DNA of 64,000 nt from the NCBI GenBank assembly GCA_963676165.1, contig OY781043.1, forward strand, positions 248,001 through 312,000, in the 5' to 3' direction. The translations under genes were made by a program, and so were the position numbers. This DNA is from JAQIBY01 sp963676165 (GTDB taxonomy: Bacteria; Bacteroidota; Bacteroidia; Bacteroidales; ML635J-15). Below, one piece after another: positions 43,680-51,738 of the stretch. Position 1 is the first letter of the stretch; each line of letters opens with the position of its first letter. Under the pieces are notes generated by a model. It was not told the DNA's origin, searched no databases, and worked only from the letters and a program-made list of their open reading frames with translations.

Positions 43680-46418
43680 ATGATAAATATTCCATCCAAG
43701 TTAAAGGAAATATTAGAAAAAGATACGAGATTAGATAGTGTAGTAAAAGGAATTATAGCAACTTTTGACCCTATTTTCAAGGATAACAAATTATTCTTTT
43801 TTGATGAATATACAGACCACGGTATTGAGCATATCGAAATGGTCTTAAAAGCTGTAGAATTTTTAGTTCCAGATGACTCATATTGTCATATTACTCCCAA
43901 AGAAATAGCAATATTAATTTCTTCAATAGTATTGCACGACATTGCGATGCATACAGAATTTGCGACCTTCATAGCAATGCTTGACGGTAAATATGACAAT
44001 GTAAAAGTTGACATTTTAGATAAAAAAACTTGGTCTGAATTATGGGATAATTATCTATCAGAATCAAGACACTGGAGTAGCAAAACATTAAATGATATTT
44101 TTGGAAATCATAACGAATTACCACAAACTCCTGATTTATCAAATAAAGATAAACTAACTGGAAACGACAAGAAATTAATCGGTGAATTTATTAGAAGAAA
44201 CCACGCTCGATTTGCTCACGAAATTGCTTTAAATGGATTCATTGGAAACAGAACGATTCCATTTGGGAATGCTGAATTTGATGAACGAGATAAACAATTA
44301 ACTGGGATAATCGCAAGAAGTCACGGTATTAATATTCGAGAAACATTTCCTTATCTTCAAGAAATTGCTTTAGATGCTTGGAAATATCCTGATGAATTGA
44401 ATATTGTTTATTTAATGGTACTATTGAGAATTGCAGATTATATACAAATTGATAAAACAAGGACAAGCGAGGTATTACTGAAATTAAAAACATTTAATAG
44501 TCCAATTTCATTACGAGAACACAAAACACATTTAACCATTCGACATATATATTTTGGAACAATAACAGAGCCTGAACTAATTTATGTTGATTGCAATAAG
44601 CCAGAAGATGCACGAATGTATGTAAAAATACAATTGCTTATAAAAGACATACAACACGAATTAGATTTATCGTGGGCTACTTTAGGTGAAATATATGGCT
44701 TCAAACCCGAAAACAAACCTAAAATTAAATTTCGTAGAATTGACTCAAATCTCACTAAACTACAATTAGACTATATTCCTCAAAAGATATCTTTTGAGGT
44801 TAATAAAGATTTATCAAAATTATTAGTTGCTCCTTTATATGGAAGTAAACCGACCTACGGAATACGTGAATTAGTTCAAAATGCTACCGATGCTTGCAAA
44901 GAAAGGACAAAAATTGAACTAGATAAGAGAAACACAAATTACGAACCGCTAGTATTAGTTTCAATAAATAAAATAGAGGATGAAAAATATCTATTTCAAA
45001 TAAAAGACAATGGAAAAGGAATGACTCTTGATGAAATATTAAGTTACTTCTTATCTGTTGGTTCTTCTTTTAGAGAAACTGTTGAATGGAAAAAAGAATT
45101 TACTAGTAATGGAAAAAGTTTAGTTAATCGTAATGGGAAATTTGGGATAGGTGTATTAGCTGCATTCTTATTAGGAAACGAAATTTCCGTAAAAACCAAG
45201 AGTCATAAAAACAATTCAAAAGCTTTTACATTTACCGCAAATATGAATAGCGATTTTATTGACATAACAACTGTGAATAATTTAGAAATTGGAACCGAAA
45301 TTAACATACAACTATCTAATGATATATTTGAAAGATTAGTAAAAAAAGATTCTTATAACAAAATATCTTGGACTGACTGGTATATTAATGATAATCCACA
45401 AATCCAATATTTACTAAACAACGAGATAATAGAGCCTGAAAAATTTTTTGTTACTACAAAAAAAAGGGAGATACAACCTGACGGTTACGATAAAATACAC
45501 TGGGATTATCCAAAAGAAATAAAAAGCGGAAGAAATAATATGTTTATTGCGTGTAACGATATAATTATTACACTAGATAATATTAATAATTTTGCTTATA
45601 ACTATTCTGCTGTTATTAAAAATCGTCCGAATATTTCAATCTATGATTCACAAGGAAATTTACCGTTATCCTTAAATAGAAATAGATTAGACTCTTTTTT
45701 ATTACCTTTTGAAGAAGAATTATATAGAGATGTCTGCCTTGACTTTATTGCAAGAATACTTATGTTGTCTGTTTCATCTGAAACCATTAGGAAATATTCA
45801 TTACCACCTCATAATGTTGACTTTTTGTTTTTAGTTAATGGTTTTTCTTTAGATATAGATTATTTTACAGAAAAGATAGAGAATAAGACATTATTAAGAA
45901 TCTTAACACGAGATTATGGAAAAATATCAAATGCTTCATCATTTTACAATTACCCTAATTTGGTAATATATCCTCAATTTTATCAATTATATGGATTAAG
46001 AGGGAAAGGGGAACAAGTTGTTCCGAATACTGATTCTCATATTTTATTAAAAGAAGAAAGATATGAGGATTATTTTGAAGAAGAAAGAAGAATACCTAAA
46101 TGGTTAAAAAACAAACATAAAAGGCAATGGAAAAATGATAAATTTGTTGCCTATACAATGAATAGTTATAAAAGTGAATTGAAGTTATTTCAAGAAAGTG
46201 AATTCAATAAAATCTTAGATGAAATAGATTTTGATATTCAATCTATCCAAGAAATACCAATATCTTATTTACAAGCTAAAAAAGGAGGAGATATTTTAAA
46301 CCAACTTTTAGAAAAATATATAGGAAACAATGTTATCATTCCTTATGATATGGAAGAGCGAAAGAAACTTTACCCATTAGCTTTTGACAAATTAAAAGAT
46401 TATATGAATGATTATTAA
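43680..46418 (+). CDS. HD-domain protein fused to an Hsp90/MORC-like ATPase domain
   Basis: The 912-residue cytoplasmic protein has an N-terminal HD phosphohydrolase-like domain (about 1-330): His47 in HGIEHIEM, the doublet His86-Asp87 in LHDIAMH, a helix with RRNHARFAHEIAL and the late Asp in LRIADYIQ. From about 375 an Hsp90-type GHKL ATPase follows: N-box RELVQNATDACKER (Asn401), DNGKGM at 443-448 and GKFGIGVLAAFLLG from 486. The C-terminal 350 residues are not recognised. HD plus Hsp90/MORC-like ATPases occur in bacterial conflict (defence) proteins, so an anti-phage or stress role is possible but unproven. It is the largest gene of the cassette region. Confidence 0.8.
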   Translation: MINIPSKLKEILEKDTRLDSVVKGIIATFDPIFKDNKLFFFDEYTDHGIEHIEMVLKAVEFLVPDDSYCHITPKEIAILISSIVLHDIAMHTEFATFIAMLDGKYDNVKVDILDKKTWSELWDNYLSESRHWSSKTLNDIFGNHNELPQTPDLSNKDKLTGNDKKLIGEFIRRNHARFAHEIALNGFIGNRTIPFGNAEFDERDKQLTGIIARSHGINIRETFPYLQEIALDAWKYPDELNIVYLMVLLRIADYIQIDKTRTSEVLLKLKTFNSPISLREHKTHLTIRHIYFGTITEPELIYVDCNKPEDARMYVKIQLLIKDIQHELDLSWATLGEIYGFKPENKPKIKFRRIDSNLTKLQLDYIPQKISFEVNKDLSKLLVAPLYGSKPTYGIRELVQNATDACKERTKIELDKRNTNYEPLVLVSINKIEDEKYLFQIKDNGKGMTLDEILSYFLSVGSSFRETVEWKKEFTSNGKSLVNRNGKFGIGVLAAFLLGNEISVKTKSHKNNSKAFTFTANMNSDFIDITTVNNLEIGTEINIQLSNDIFERLVKKDSYNKISWTDWYINDNPQIQYLLNNEIIEPEKFFVTTKKREIQPDGYDKIHWDYPKEIKSGRNNMFIACNDIIITLDNINNFAYNYSAVIKNRPNISIYDSQGNLPLSLNRNRLDSFLLPFEEELYRDVCLDFIARILMLSVSSETIRKYSLPPHNVDFLFLVNGFSLDIDYFTEKIENKTLLRILTRDYGKISNASSFYNYPNLVIYPQFYQLYGLRGKGEQVVPNTDSHILLKEERYEDYFEEERRIPKWLKNKHKRQWKNDKFVAYTMNSYKSELKLFQESEFNKILDEIDFDIQSIQEIPISYLQAKKGGDILNQLLEKYIGNNVIIPYDMEERKKLYPLAFDKLKDYMNDY

Positions 46419-46434
46419 TGAATAAAGCCCGAAC

Positions 46435-46567
46435 ACACAACAATGGCTCATAGGCAATAGCGGGTAAATGCTCATTTCGTAGCTTTGTAACCCGCCCGAG
46501 CATTTTCTCAATTTGAAAAGGAAGACGCACGCAAACCGCTACTGCCCATAGCCGAGACCGTTGAAAC
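46435..46567 (+). other. attC-like recombination site 1
   Basis: ACAACAAT at 46437-46444 is followed by GGCTCATAGGCAATAGCGG (46445-46463), which pairs with CCGCTACTGCCCATAGCC (46536-46553), then CGAGACCGTTGAAAC. Inside, GCGGGT/ACCCGC and AAATGCTC/GAGCATTT form further arms. It begins 17 bp after a stop codon, and the next ORF starts 26 bp after CCGTT. The AAC...GTT termini and the bulged palindrome are the layout of integron attC sites. Confidence 0.6.
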
Positions 46568-46585
46568 CAAGAAAAATTCTATAAT

Positions 46586-47686
46586 ATGAAACAACTAATT
46601 GGGATCCTAATTATTCTCAGCTTTATAAGTTGTAAACAACAGACAGAGTGTTCTTATACAATACCTGTTGATAAAAATGACGGATTGAAAGTTTCTATGC
46701 TGGAAGAACACAATCTGGACAGAAAAACTTTTGAAAAAGTCAATAAAGATATTTGTAATGGAGTTTACGGTAATTTGCATAGTGTTCTGGTTATCCACGA
46801 AAATGAACTTGTAATCGAACAATATTATAATGGCTGGGATGCGAATCAGATTCATTTTTTAGCATCCACAACCAAAAGTTTCAGTGCGATAATGATAGGT
46901 ATAGCAATAGAACAAGGGAAGATTAAAGATGAAAATGAAAAAATGCTTAATTTCTTTCCAGACTATTATTCTCAATCACATGACACACTTAAAGAAAAAA
47001 TAACAATTAAGCATCTATTGACTAATACATCTGGATTTGAATGGGACGAAGTTTCATTACCTGTAGATGACCCTGATAATATGGGTTATGAAATGGATGA
47101 AGTTGACGATTTGTTTAAAGCTTCAATTGAGTTGCCTATGGATACTATGCCAGGACTTAAATATTCTTATAGTGGACCGAACAATATCATCATAGGAGAA
47201 ATAATTAAAGCATCAACAGGGCAAAATGTGGCTGAATTTACTGAAGTAAATCTTTTTAAGCCACTTGGAATAAGTGATTATCAATGGTATTCAAAAAATG
47301 GAATTTATGATGTAGGAGGTGGACTAAAACTAAAATCAAGAGACATTGCGAAATACGGATTGCTACATTTGAATAAAGGGAAATGGAATGACAAACAAAT
47401 TGTTTCGTCAGAATGGATGGACAAAATCTTTGAACCATACATTGAAATAAAACATCCTTTATATAGTTGCTGCCAATGGCAAATGGTGAAAACGGAATAC
47501 GGATTTAATTCTTGGTTTATTCCCGGTAATGGTGGACAAATTATAAATGTGGTACCTGACTTAGATTTGGTAATTGTAATAAATGCGGACAATAGAAAGA
47601 TTCCAAAAGAAAAGCGAAAACCTTTGGAGTTTTTAATTAAAGATTTGACTAAAATACATCCGAAAATTAGAAACAACAATACCTGA
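46586..47686 (+). CDS. Serine hydrolase, class C beta-lactamase-like lipoprotein
   Basis: The 366-residue protein has a type II signal peptide (lipobox LSFISC, Cys16). The beta-lactamase/PBP4-like fold shows the nucleophile motif STTK at 94-97 (FLASTTKSFS), the tyrosine motif YSYSGPN, and a C-terminal GNGGQ in place of KTG. These proteins hydrolyse peptides, esters or beta-lactams; which of these applies cannot be told. It lies between two attC-like sites, in the same orientation as its neighbours, and reads like a single-gene cassette. Its last codons overlap the next site. Confidence 0.88.
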   Translation: MKQLIGILIILSFISCKQQTECSYTIPVDKNDGLKVSMLEEHNLDRKTFEKVNKDICNGVYGNLHSVLVIHENELVIEQYYNGWDANQIHFLASTTKSFSAIMIGIAIEQGKIKDENEKMLNFFPDYYSQSHDTLKEKITIKHLLTNTSGFEWDEVSLPVDDPDNMGYEMDEVDDLFKASIELPMDTMPGLKYSYSGPNNIIIGEIIKASTGQNVAEFTEVNLFKPLGISDYQWYSKNGIYDVGGGLKLKSRDIAKYGLLHLNKGKWNDKQIVSSEWMDKIFEPYIEIKHPLYSCCQWQMVKTEYGFNSWFIPGNGGQIINVVPDLDLVIVINADNRKIPKEKRKPLEFLIKDLTKIHPKIRNNNT

Positions 47687-47737
47687 CACGCGGTATACTT
47701 AATTGATGGGTGCCGTGCGTATTCGAGCCGTTAGCGG
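47673..47737 (+). other. attC-like recombination site 2
   Basis: ACAACAAT (47673-47680) overlaps the last codons of the hydrolase gene. AATAC (47678-47682) pairs with GTATT (47719-47723) and CACG with CGTG around a short loop, then CGAGCCGTTAGCGG. The next ORF starts 45 bp after CCGTT. It is about 65 bp, near the short end for attC sites. Confidence 0.55.
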
Positions 47738-47774
47738 CAAGTTTGGAAGGCAATTGTAATAAAAAATAAGAATA

Positions 47775-49019
47775 ATGGGGAAAGTTATCATATTTATATT
47801 GTCAATTTTGAGCTTTTTGAATTTATCAGCTCAAAATAAAATAATAGGTTTTAAACCGGAGATTGAACCATATATCAATTTCATCAAAGAACAACAAATT
47901 AGTCCAATAACTTACTTACTAGAAAAGTATAAAACCTATGATGTGATTGTATTTGGAGAGCGAGATCATAGAGATATAACGCAATATTATTTTTTGGAAA
48001 AACTGATAAATTCAGAAGATTTTTACAAACAGGTAAACATTATTTATACCGAGGTTGGATCTTCCAATTACAATGACACCCTTAATAAGATACTTCAGAA
48101 TGATTTCTTAAGTGAAGCTGAAGTTGATCAAAAGCTTATAGAAATATATAGAGAAATCTCATATCAAGCATTCTGGGATAAAAACAATTTTCTATATCTA
48201 TGGAAAACAATTTATAAATTCAATCTATCACATCCAAATTATCCTATTACAATTAAAATGACTTCTCATCCATTTAATTGGCACGAGATATTAGATACGA
48301 CCATTTGCAGAGTCAAAACACAAGAAGTTGAAGTCAATTATGATAAATCAATGGCTGAATACTTCCTGGAAAGTTTTGATGAAAACCAAAACAATAAAAG
48401 GAATAAAGCCTTTGTTATCATGAATTATCCTCATAGTTTACGAAAATGGACTTCAGATAAAGAAGTAACTTATTCCGATATGTTTGGTGCTTATGTCGAA
48501 AAAGTACTTGAAGGAAGAGTGTGTTACGTGATAGTAAATCCGTATCGAATTAATAGTTTACAGCCAGTTGCAAATGGAAAGTGGGATGCTGCATTCAAAT
48601 ATTGTGATTACAAAAATATTGGCTTTGATTTCAACAGTTCACCTTTTGGTAAAGATACGTTTGATGTTTGGTCCGCTAATGGAATCCTGAGTTTTGAGAA
48701 TCTCTATGATGGAATTATTTATGTTAGCCCAACATCACAATGTAAAAATATTATAGGAATTCCTGGCTTTATAGACAGGAAATTTGGAAAAGAATATTTG
48801 AGACGCATAAAATTACGTATGTATATTTATACAGGAAAAGAATATAAGACTAAGATTAAATGGGAAAGAGAGTCTTGCAATACGGTTAGAGTCAGAACGG
48901 TACAAGATGATAATGAATTTATGTATGGCGAAGATAAATCTAAATATTTTGATTCTATTGTAAATAAGTGGTTAATATTTGAACAAAAACCAGCTAATAA
49001 TAATGGCAATGGCCAATAG
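47775..49019 (+). CDS. Secreted protein, possibly erythromycin-esterase/ChaN-like
   Basis: The 414-residue protein has a signal peptide (cleavage near NLSAQ). A segment VIVFGERDHRDITQYYFLE (about residues 58-76) resembles the GExxH metal/active-site motif of erythromycin esterase-like and ChaN/TIKI-fold proteins, and a later HPFNWHEI and MNYPHS supply further histidines. I regard this as a weak match; the protein may be a new family. It has no tail-sorting domain. It is preceded by an attC-like site and is the last intact gene before a patch of duplicated gene ends. Confidence 0.65.
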   Translation: MGKVIIFILSILSFLNLSAQNKIIGFKPEIEPYINFIKEQQISPITYLLEKYKTYDVIVFGERDHRDITQYYFLEKLINSEDFYKQVNIIYTEVGSSNYNDTLNKILQNDFLSEAEVDQKLIEIYREISYQAFWDKNNFLYLWKTIYKFNLSHPNYPITIKMTSHPFNWHEILDTTICRVKTQEVEVNYDKSMAEYFLESFDENQNNKRNKAFVIMNYPHSLRKWTSDKEVTYSDMFGAYVEKVLEGRVCYVIVNPYRINSLQPVANGKWDAAFKYCDYKNIGFDFNSSPFGKDTFDVWSANGILSFENLYDGIIYVSPTSQCKNIIGIPGFIDRKFGKEYLRRIKLRMYIYTGKEYKTKIKWERESCNTVRVRTVQDDNEFMYGEDKSKYFDSIVNKWLIFEQKPANNNGNGQ

Positions 49020-49113
49020 AGTGTTAGAAGGAAAGATAAGCTTGGCTCCTTGTTGAAAGGTCGCCAAATTTTAAAATCTTAATTTGGAGTGTAAAACTCC
49101 TAAAAGAGCCATT

Positions 49114-49163
49114 TGCAAATTAGCAAAGAAGATTTGATGAATGATCTGATTGAAAGTGAATAA
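49114..49163 (+). repeat. 50-bp copy of the 3' end of the TPR lipoprotein gene
   Basis: These 50 bases are identical to 52292-52341, the last 16 codons plus stop of the TPR lipoprotein gene (MQISKEDLMNDLIESE). No reading frame links to it here. Hairpins CCAAATT/AATTTGG and GGAGT/ACTCC precede it at about 49065-49100. The rest of 49020-49234 holds nothing else I can support. Confidence 0.85.
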
Positions 49164-49234
49164 GTATCAAATGTTAGAGTTTTGAGTGAATGTCTCAGGA
49201 AATATTATTGCTAATTCAAAGCGAAGACAGCAAT

Positions 49235-49321
49235 CCAATATTGTTGCGCGGTTACAATATGAAGTTTGGTTCTTTCGAGCTAAATCTGAGCAATTACCTG
49301 GGCTTGACTTATGAATTCTAA
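49235..49321 (+). pseudogene. C-terminal fragment of a paralogue of the barrel protein
   Basis: An open frame ends FELNLSNYLGLTYEF and a stop, the same last 13 residues as the gene at 42838-43407, but upstream (PILLRGYNMKFGSFE) it differs from that gene. It is thus the 3' end of a lost, related gene rather than a simple copy. Confidence 0.65.
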
Positions 49322-49521
49322 GCCAAATTGTCTGCTTGTCGTGTGAGGATGATAGTTTTATGGTATAATGCTTCATTTTATCGAAATAAATTTGTACTTT
49401 TCGAAAAGAAACAAGCAAACTCGTTTATAAATGCTTACAAACAATTACAAATGCTTATTTCCGGATGGTAATCGATGGCTATTAAGTAGTTGTGAGAAGG
49501 GTGTGGTTATAAACGAGTTGT
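49283..49521 (+). repeat. 239-bp direct repeat, copy 2
   Basis: Gap-free match to 43369-43607. The palindrome is better conserved here: CAAACTCGTTTATAA (49416-49430) and GTTATAAACGAGTTG (49506-49520). Differences between copies fall partly inside the arms in ways that keep pairing. Confidence 0.85.
49387..49394 (+). promoter_or_regulatory. Promoter element TAAATTTG in repeat copy 2
   Basis: Same TAnnTTTG element as in copy 1; it would drive the two hypothetical genes starting at 49568. Confidence 0.5.
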
Positions 49522-49567
49522 AAAACATTTGTCAGCCCATCTGCTAGTTATTGATAATTGAAATATT

Positions 49568-50212
49568 ATGAGACTAAAACTTAATGGAAAAAAATATAGA
49601 TATCGTCAGGAGTATTATAAGATTGAAGATGAACTGAAAGTAAAATTACCTTCTTATTCCATAAGTTATTCTGGCAAGGGTTTTTATAACGGTAAATGGC
49701 ATCCATGTATTTTTCATTTCATAGATTCTTCAGGAAAAATGAAAATATTTATTTCTCCAGGAGGGGTATTTAAAGAAGGGATGTCTGACCTTGGCAAAGT
49801 GGATTCTCAGGGATTTGTAGATAAAATTGAGATTAAAGGTTTTAGGCGATTCCTTATTTTATTCTATGATTTTCTATTTCAAAAGAAACTTCAAATTTTA
49901 GGCATTATTGATAGAGCCAGCTTGATTAGGAAAAACTTAAGGTATATTTCCATTGCATTAATTGGTTCAATAATTTACTACCTGATTAATCACTTTTTGG
50001 ATGGGTTCTTACAAGACTTGATAAATAAAAGTAACCTTGTTCAGTCTATAATAGTATTTCTCAGCTTATCAAGTATAGTTAATATATTCCACCCTTTTAC
50101 TTTCCGTAAAGAGTTAAAGATTGAAGAAGTCGATGAACTGATTACAAAAAAGATACAGAAAGCTGAAAAAGAAGCAAAACGTAAGGAGGCAAATAAAAAA
50201 TATTATCGATAA
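49568..50212 (+). CDS. Hypothetical membrane protein with two transmembrane helices
   Basis: The 214-residue protein has an N-terminal soluble basic region (about 1-120), with a compact beta-rich stretch around YSISYSGKGFYNGKWHPCIFH, two transmembrane helices (about 132-152 and 162-180) and a Lys/Glu-rich tail that may be helical and cytoplasmic. No family is recognised. It follows the promoter of repeat copy 2 and precedes another hypothetical gene by 2 bp, so the two form a cassette-like pair. Confidence 0.65.
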   Translation: MRLKLNGKKYRYRQEYYKIEDELKVKLPSYSISYSGKGFYNGKWHPCIFHFIDSSGKMKIFISPGGVFKEGMSDLGKVDSQGFVDKIEIKGFRRFLILFYDFLFQKKLQILGIIDRASLIRKNLRYISIALIGSIIYYLINHFLDGFLQDLINKSNLVQSIIVFLSLSSIVNIFHPFTFRKELKIEEVDELITKKIQKAEKEAKRKEANKKYYR

Positions 50213-50214
50213 TA

Positions 50215-50730
50215 ATGGAGAATGCGATAAAAAATAGAATACCGATTCATGTGGACTTAGAGCCAAATCGCGATGAAGTTTTTACAGGGATTTGTATAAA
50301 GGAAAATCATGAAGTCTTCATTTTTATTTGCTTCAATGAGGAGACAAAGGAATATGATGGATACGCCATTTTGAGAAGTCAAGAAATAGAGCAGTATCGA
50401 TATTGGGATAATGAGGAGCTAAGTGAGATTAAGACTGATAACCACATAGATTTCCTAAATAGATTACCGCTGGATAAAATGAATTCATTCCATGAATGTT
50501 TAGTTGCATTAAGAGAAAAGGAATTGATTGCCATCTTTACATCAGACGATAATGATTCTTATTATGTAGGAAGGATTAATAACCTATCTAATAGTAAGGT
50601 AACATTAAAGTTGCTGAGTGAATCTTCAGAGTGGCTGGATGAAAAGAAAATTGATATTGACAATATTACGTACATTGGTTTTGATACCAGCTATGAGAAA
50701 GAGTTGATTAAAAACGTTTTACAACAATAA
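50215..50730 (+). CDS. Hypothetical protein, small alpha/beta
   Basis: The 171-residue acidic protein has two similar beta-rich halves: FTGICIKENHEVFIFICFNEE in the first and FTSDDNDSYYVGRINNLSNSKVTL in the second, each with a strand-turn-strand pattern as in Sm-like or SH3-like barrels. No signal peptide or catalytic motif is visible. It resembles the small hypothetical proteins common in gene cassettes and immunity loci, but no function can be claimed. Its stop codon overlaps attC-like site 3. Confidence 0.6.
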   Translation: MENAIKNRIPIHVDLEPNRDEVFTGICIKENHEVFIFICFNEETKEYDGYAILRSQEIEQYRYWDNEELSEIKTDNHIDFLNRLPLDKMNSFHECLVALREKELIAIFTSDDNDSYYVGRINNLSNSKVTLKLLSESSEWLDEKKIDIDNITYIGFDTSYEKELIKNVLQQ

Positions 50731-50848
50731 ATATACGTAATGCGGGGCGATTTTCTAAATTTGAACTTTAAAGCATTTAATAAACAACTTAGCGGTTTGA
50801 TAGTGAAGTGCCTTGAAATCCCGCACTACGCATATTCGAGCCGTTATG
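50721..50848 (+). other. attC-like recombination site 3
   Basis: ACAACAAT (50721-50728) overlaps the previous stop codon. AATATACGTAATGCGGG (50730-50746) pairs with CCCGCACTACGCATATT (50820-50836) at 15 of 17 positions, then CGAGCCGTTATGGG. The next ORF begins 19 bp after CCGTT. This is the clearest palindrome of the three sites. Confidence 0.65.
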
Positions 50849-50860
50849 GGCATTTGAAAA

Positions 50861-51313
50861 ATGAGATATTTAATACTTACAATAAGTCTAATATTGAATT
50901 TGGGTTTGTTTGCTCAGATAAATGATTCTACCCATTCTTTTGAACTTGACTCAAATGGGATTAGAATTTATCATTCTGCGGATAAAATGCCTGAAATGTC
51001 AATATCTCAAGCTGAATTTATGAGCATATTAAGTTCAAAATTGAATTGGCCAGAGGTTGACACAAACTGTTGGTTTGACAAAGTTTGTTTTGGAATAATA
51101 GTTTATGCAGATGGAAGTATTAAAACAAATTCATTGAGAATAGTTGGATCAATATGCAATGATGATGAAAGAATAGATAAATTGAAAAAGCAATTAAGAA
51201 CGAATTTAGATGAGATATTTAGTGATTTACCTAAATGGGTGTCAGGAGAAATAAATAATAAGAAAGTAGCAGTTATGTTAACAATACCTATTCATGTAAA
51301 TCTTGAGTTATAA
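50861..51313 (+). CDS. Small secreted protein, possibly TonB-C-like
   Basis: The 150-residue protein has a signal peptide (MRYLILTISLILNLGLFAQ). The mature part contains a central strand-loop pattern (FGIIVYADGSIKTNSLRIVGS, then RTNLDEIFSDLPKWVSGEINNKKVAVMLTIPIHVNL) similar to the C-terminal domain of TonB-like proteins found in many Bacteroidota exported proteins (bacterial TonB-C domain). The match is weak. It starts right after attC-like site 3, as expected of a cassette gene. No complete attC site follows; only a TCACAACAG fragment at about 51335. Confidence 0.65.
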   Translation: MRYLILTISLILNLGLFAQINDSTHSFELDSNGIRIYHSADKMPEMSISQAEFMSILSSKLNWPEVDTNCWFDKVCFGIIVYADGSIKTNSLRIVGSICNDDERIDKLKKQLRTNLDEIFSDLPKWVSGEINNKKVAVMLTIPIHVNLEL

Positions 51314-51738
51314 AGAAAAACGCAATTGTTTCAATCACAACAGTCCTCATGATGCTTTATCTAATGAAAAATGTCTACTATAACACTGTTTTAAAAAGGA
51401 GAAGCCTACATACAAACACAAAAAAAACAACGCGAAAAGTACAAAACATGAACGGTATAACAATTAATAAAAGGCTTAGGCTTGATAGATTCTTGCTTCA
51501 AAATGCGCAACGTTTTGTACAGCCATCCGTTGGCATTCATTTTGGAAAAAACATCAAAAGAAGTATTCATAAAATACTGGACAGACTTTTTAACCAAGCT
51601 CTGATGATGTCACACTGATTTATGAGAAAACAAATTGGGTAATGTTTTACCGACATTTTGAAGTCGCTAATATTTGGAAAAGAACTTAAAGATTAAGCAC
51701 GCCTTATGAACAGCACAACTTTAATAAGAGGAAAGAGA
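51314..51738. other. Intergenic stretch without a supported gene
   Basis: No palindromic site, promoter or convincing frame is visible. Open frames occur on both strands in the middle but lack codon-usage regularity, so I see nothing I can support except a possible truncated attC start (TCACAACAG, about 51335). Confidence 0.4.

Noticed and set aside
43369..49521. CRISPR-like repeats
   Set aside because: There are only two copies, each 239 bp, about 5.9 kb apart with genes between; no regular spacers occur anywhere in the window.
50740..50925. 61-codon frame across attC-like site 3
   Set aside because: It runs through the palindrome and overlaps the signal-peptide start of the next gene; a by-product of the site.
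51349..51618. 89-codon plus-strand frame (and a minus-strand one) in the gap before the TPR gene
   Set aside because: Both are equally long, lack recognisable motifs and have no promoter; not enough to call a gene.
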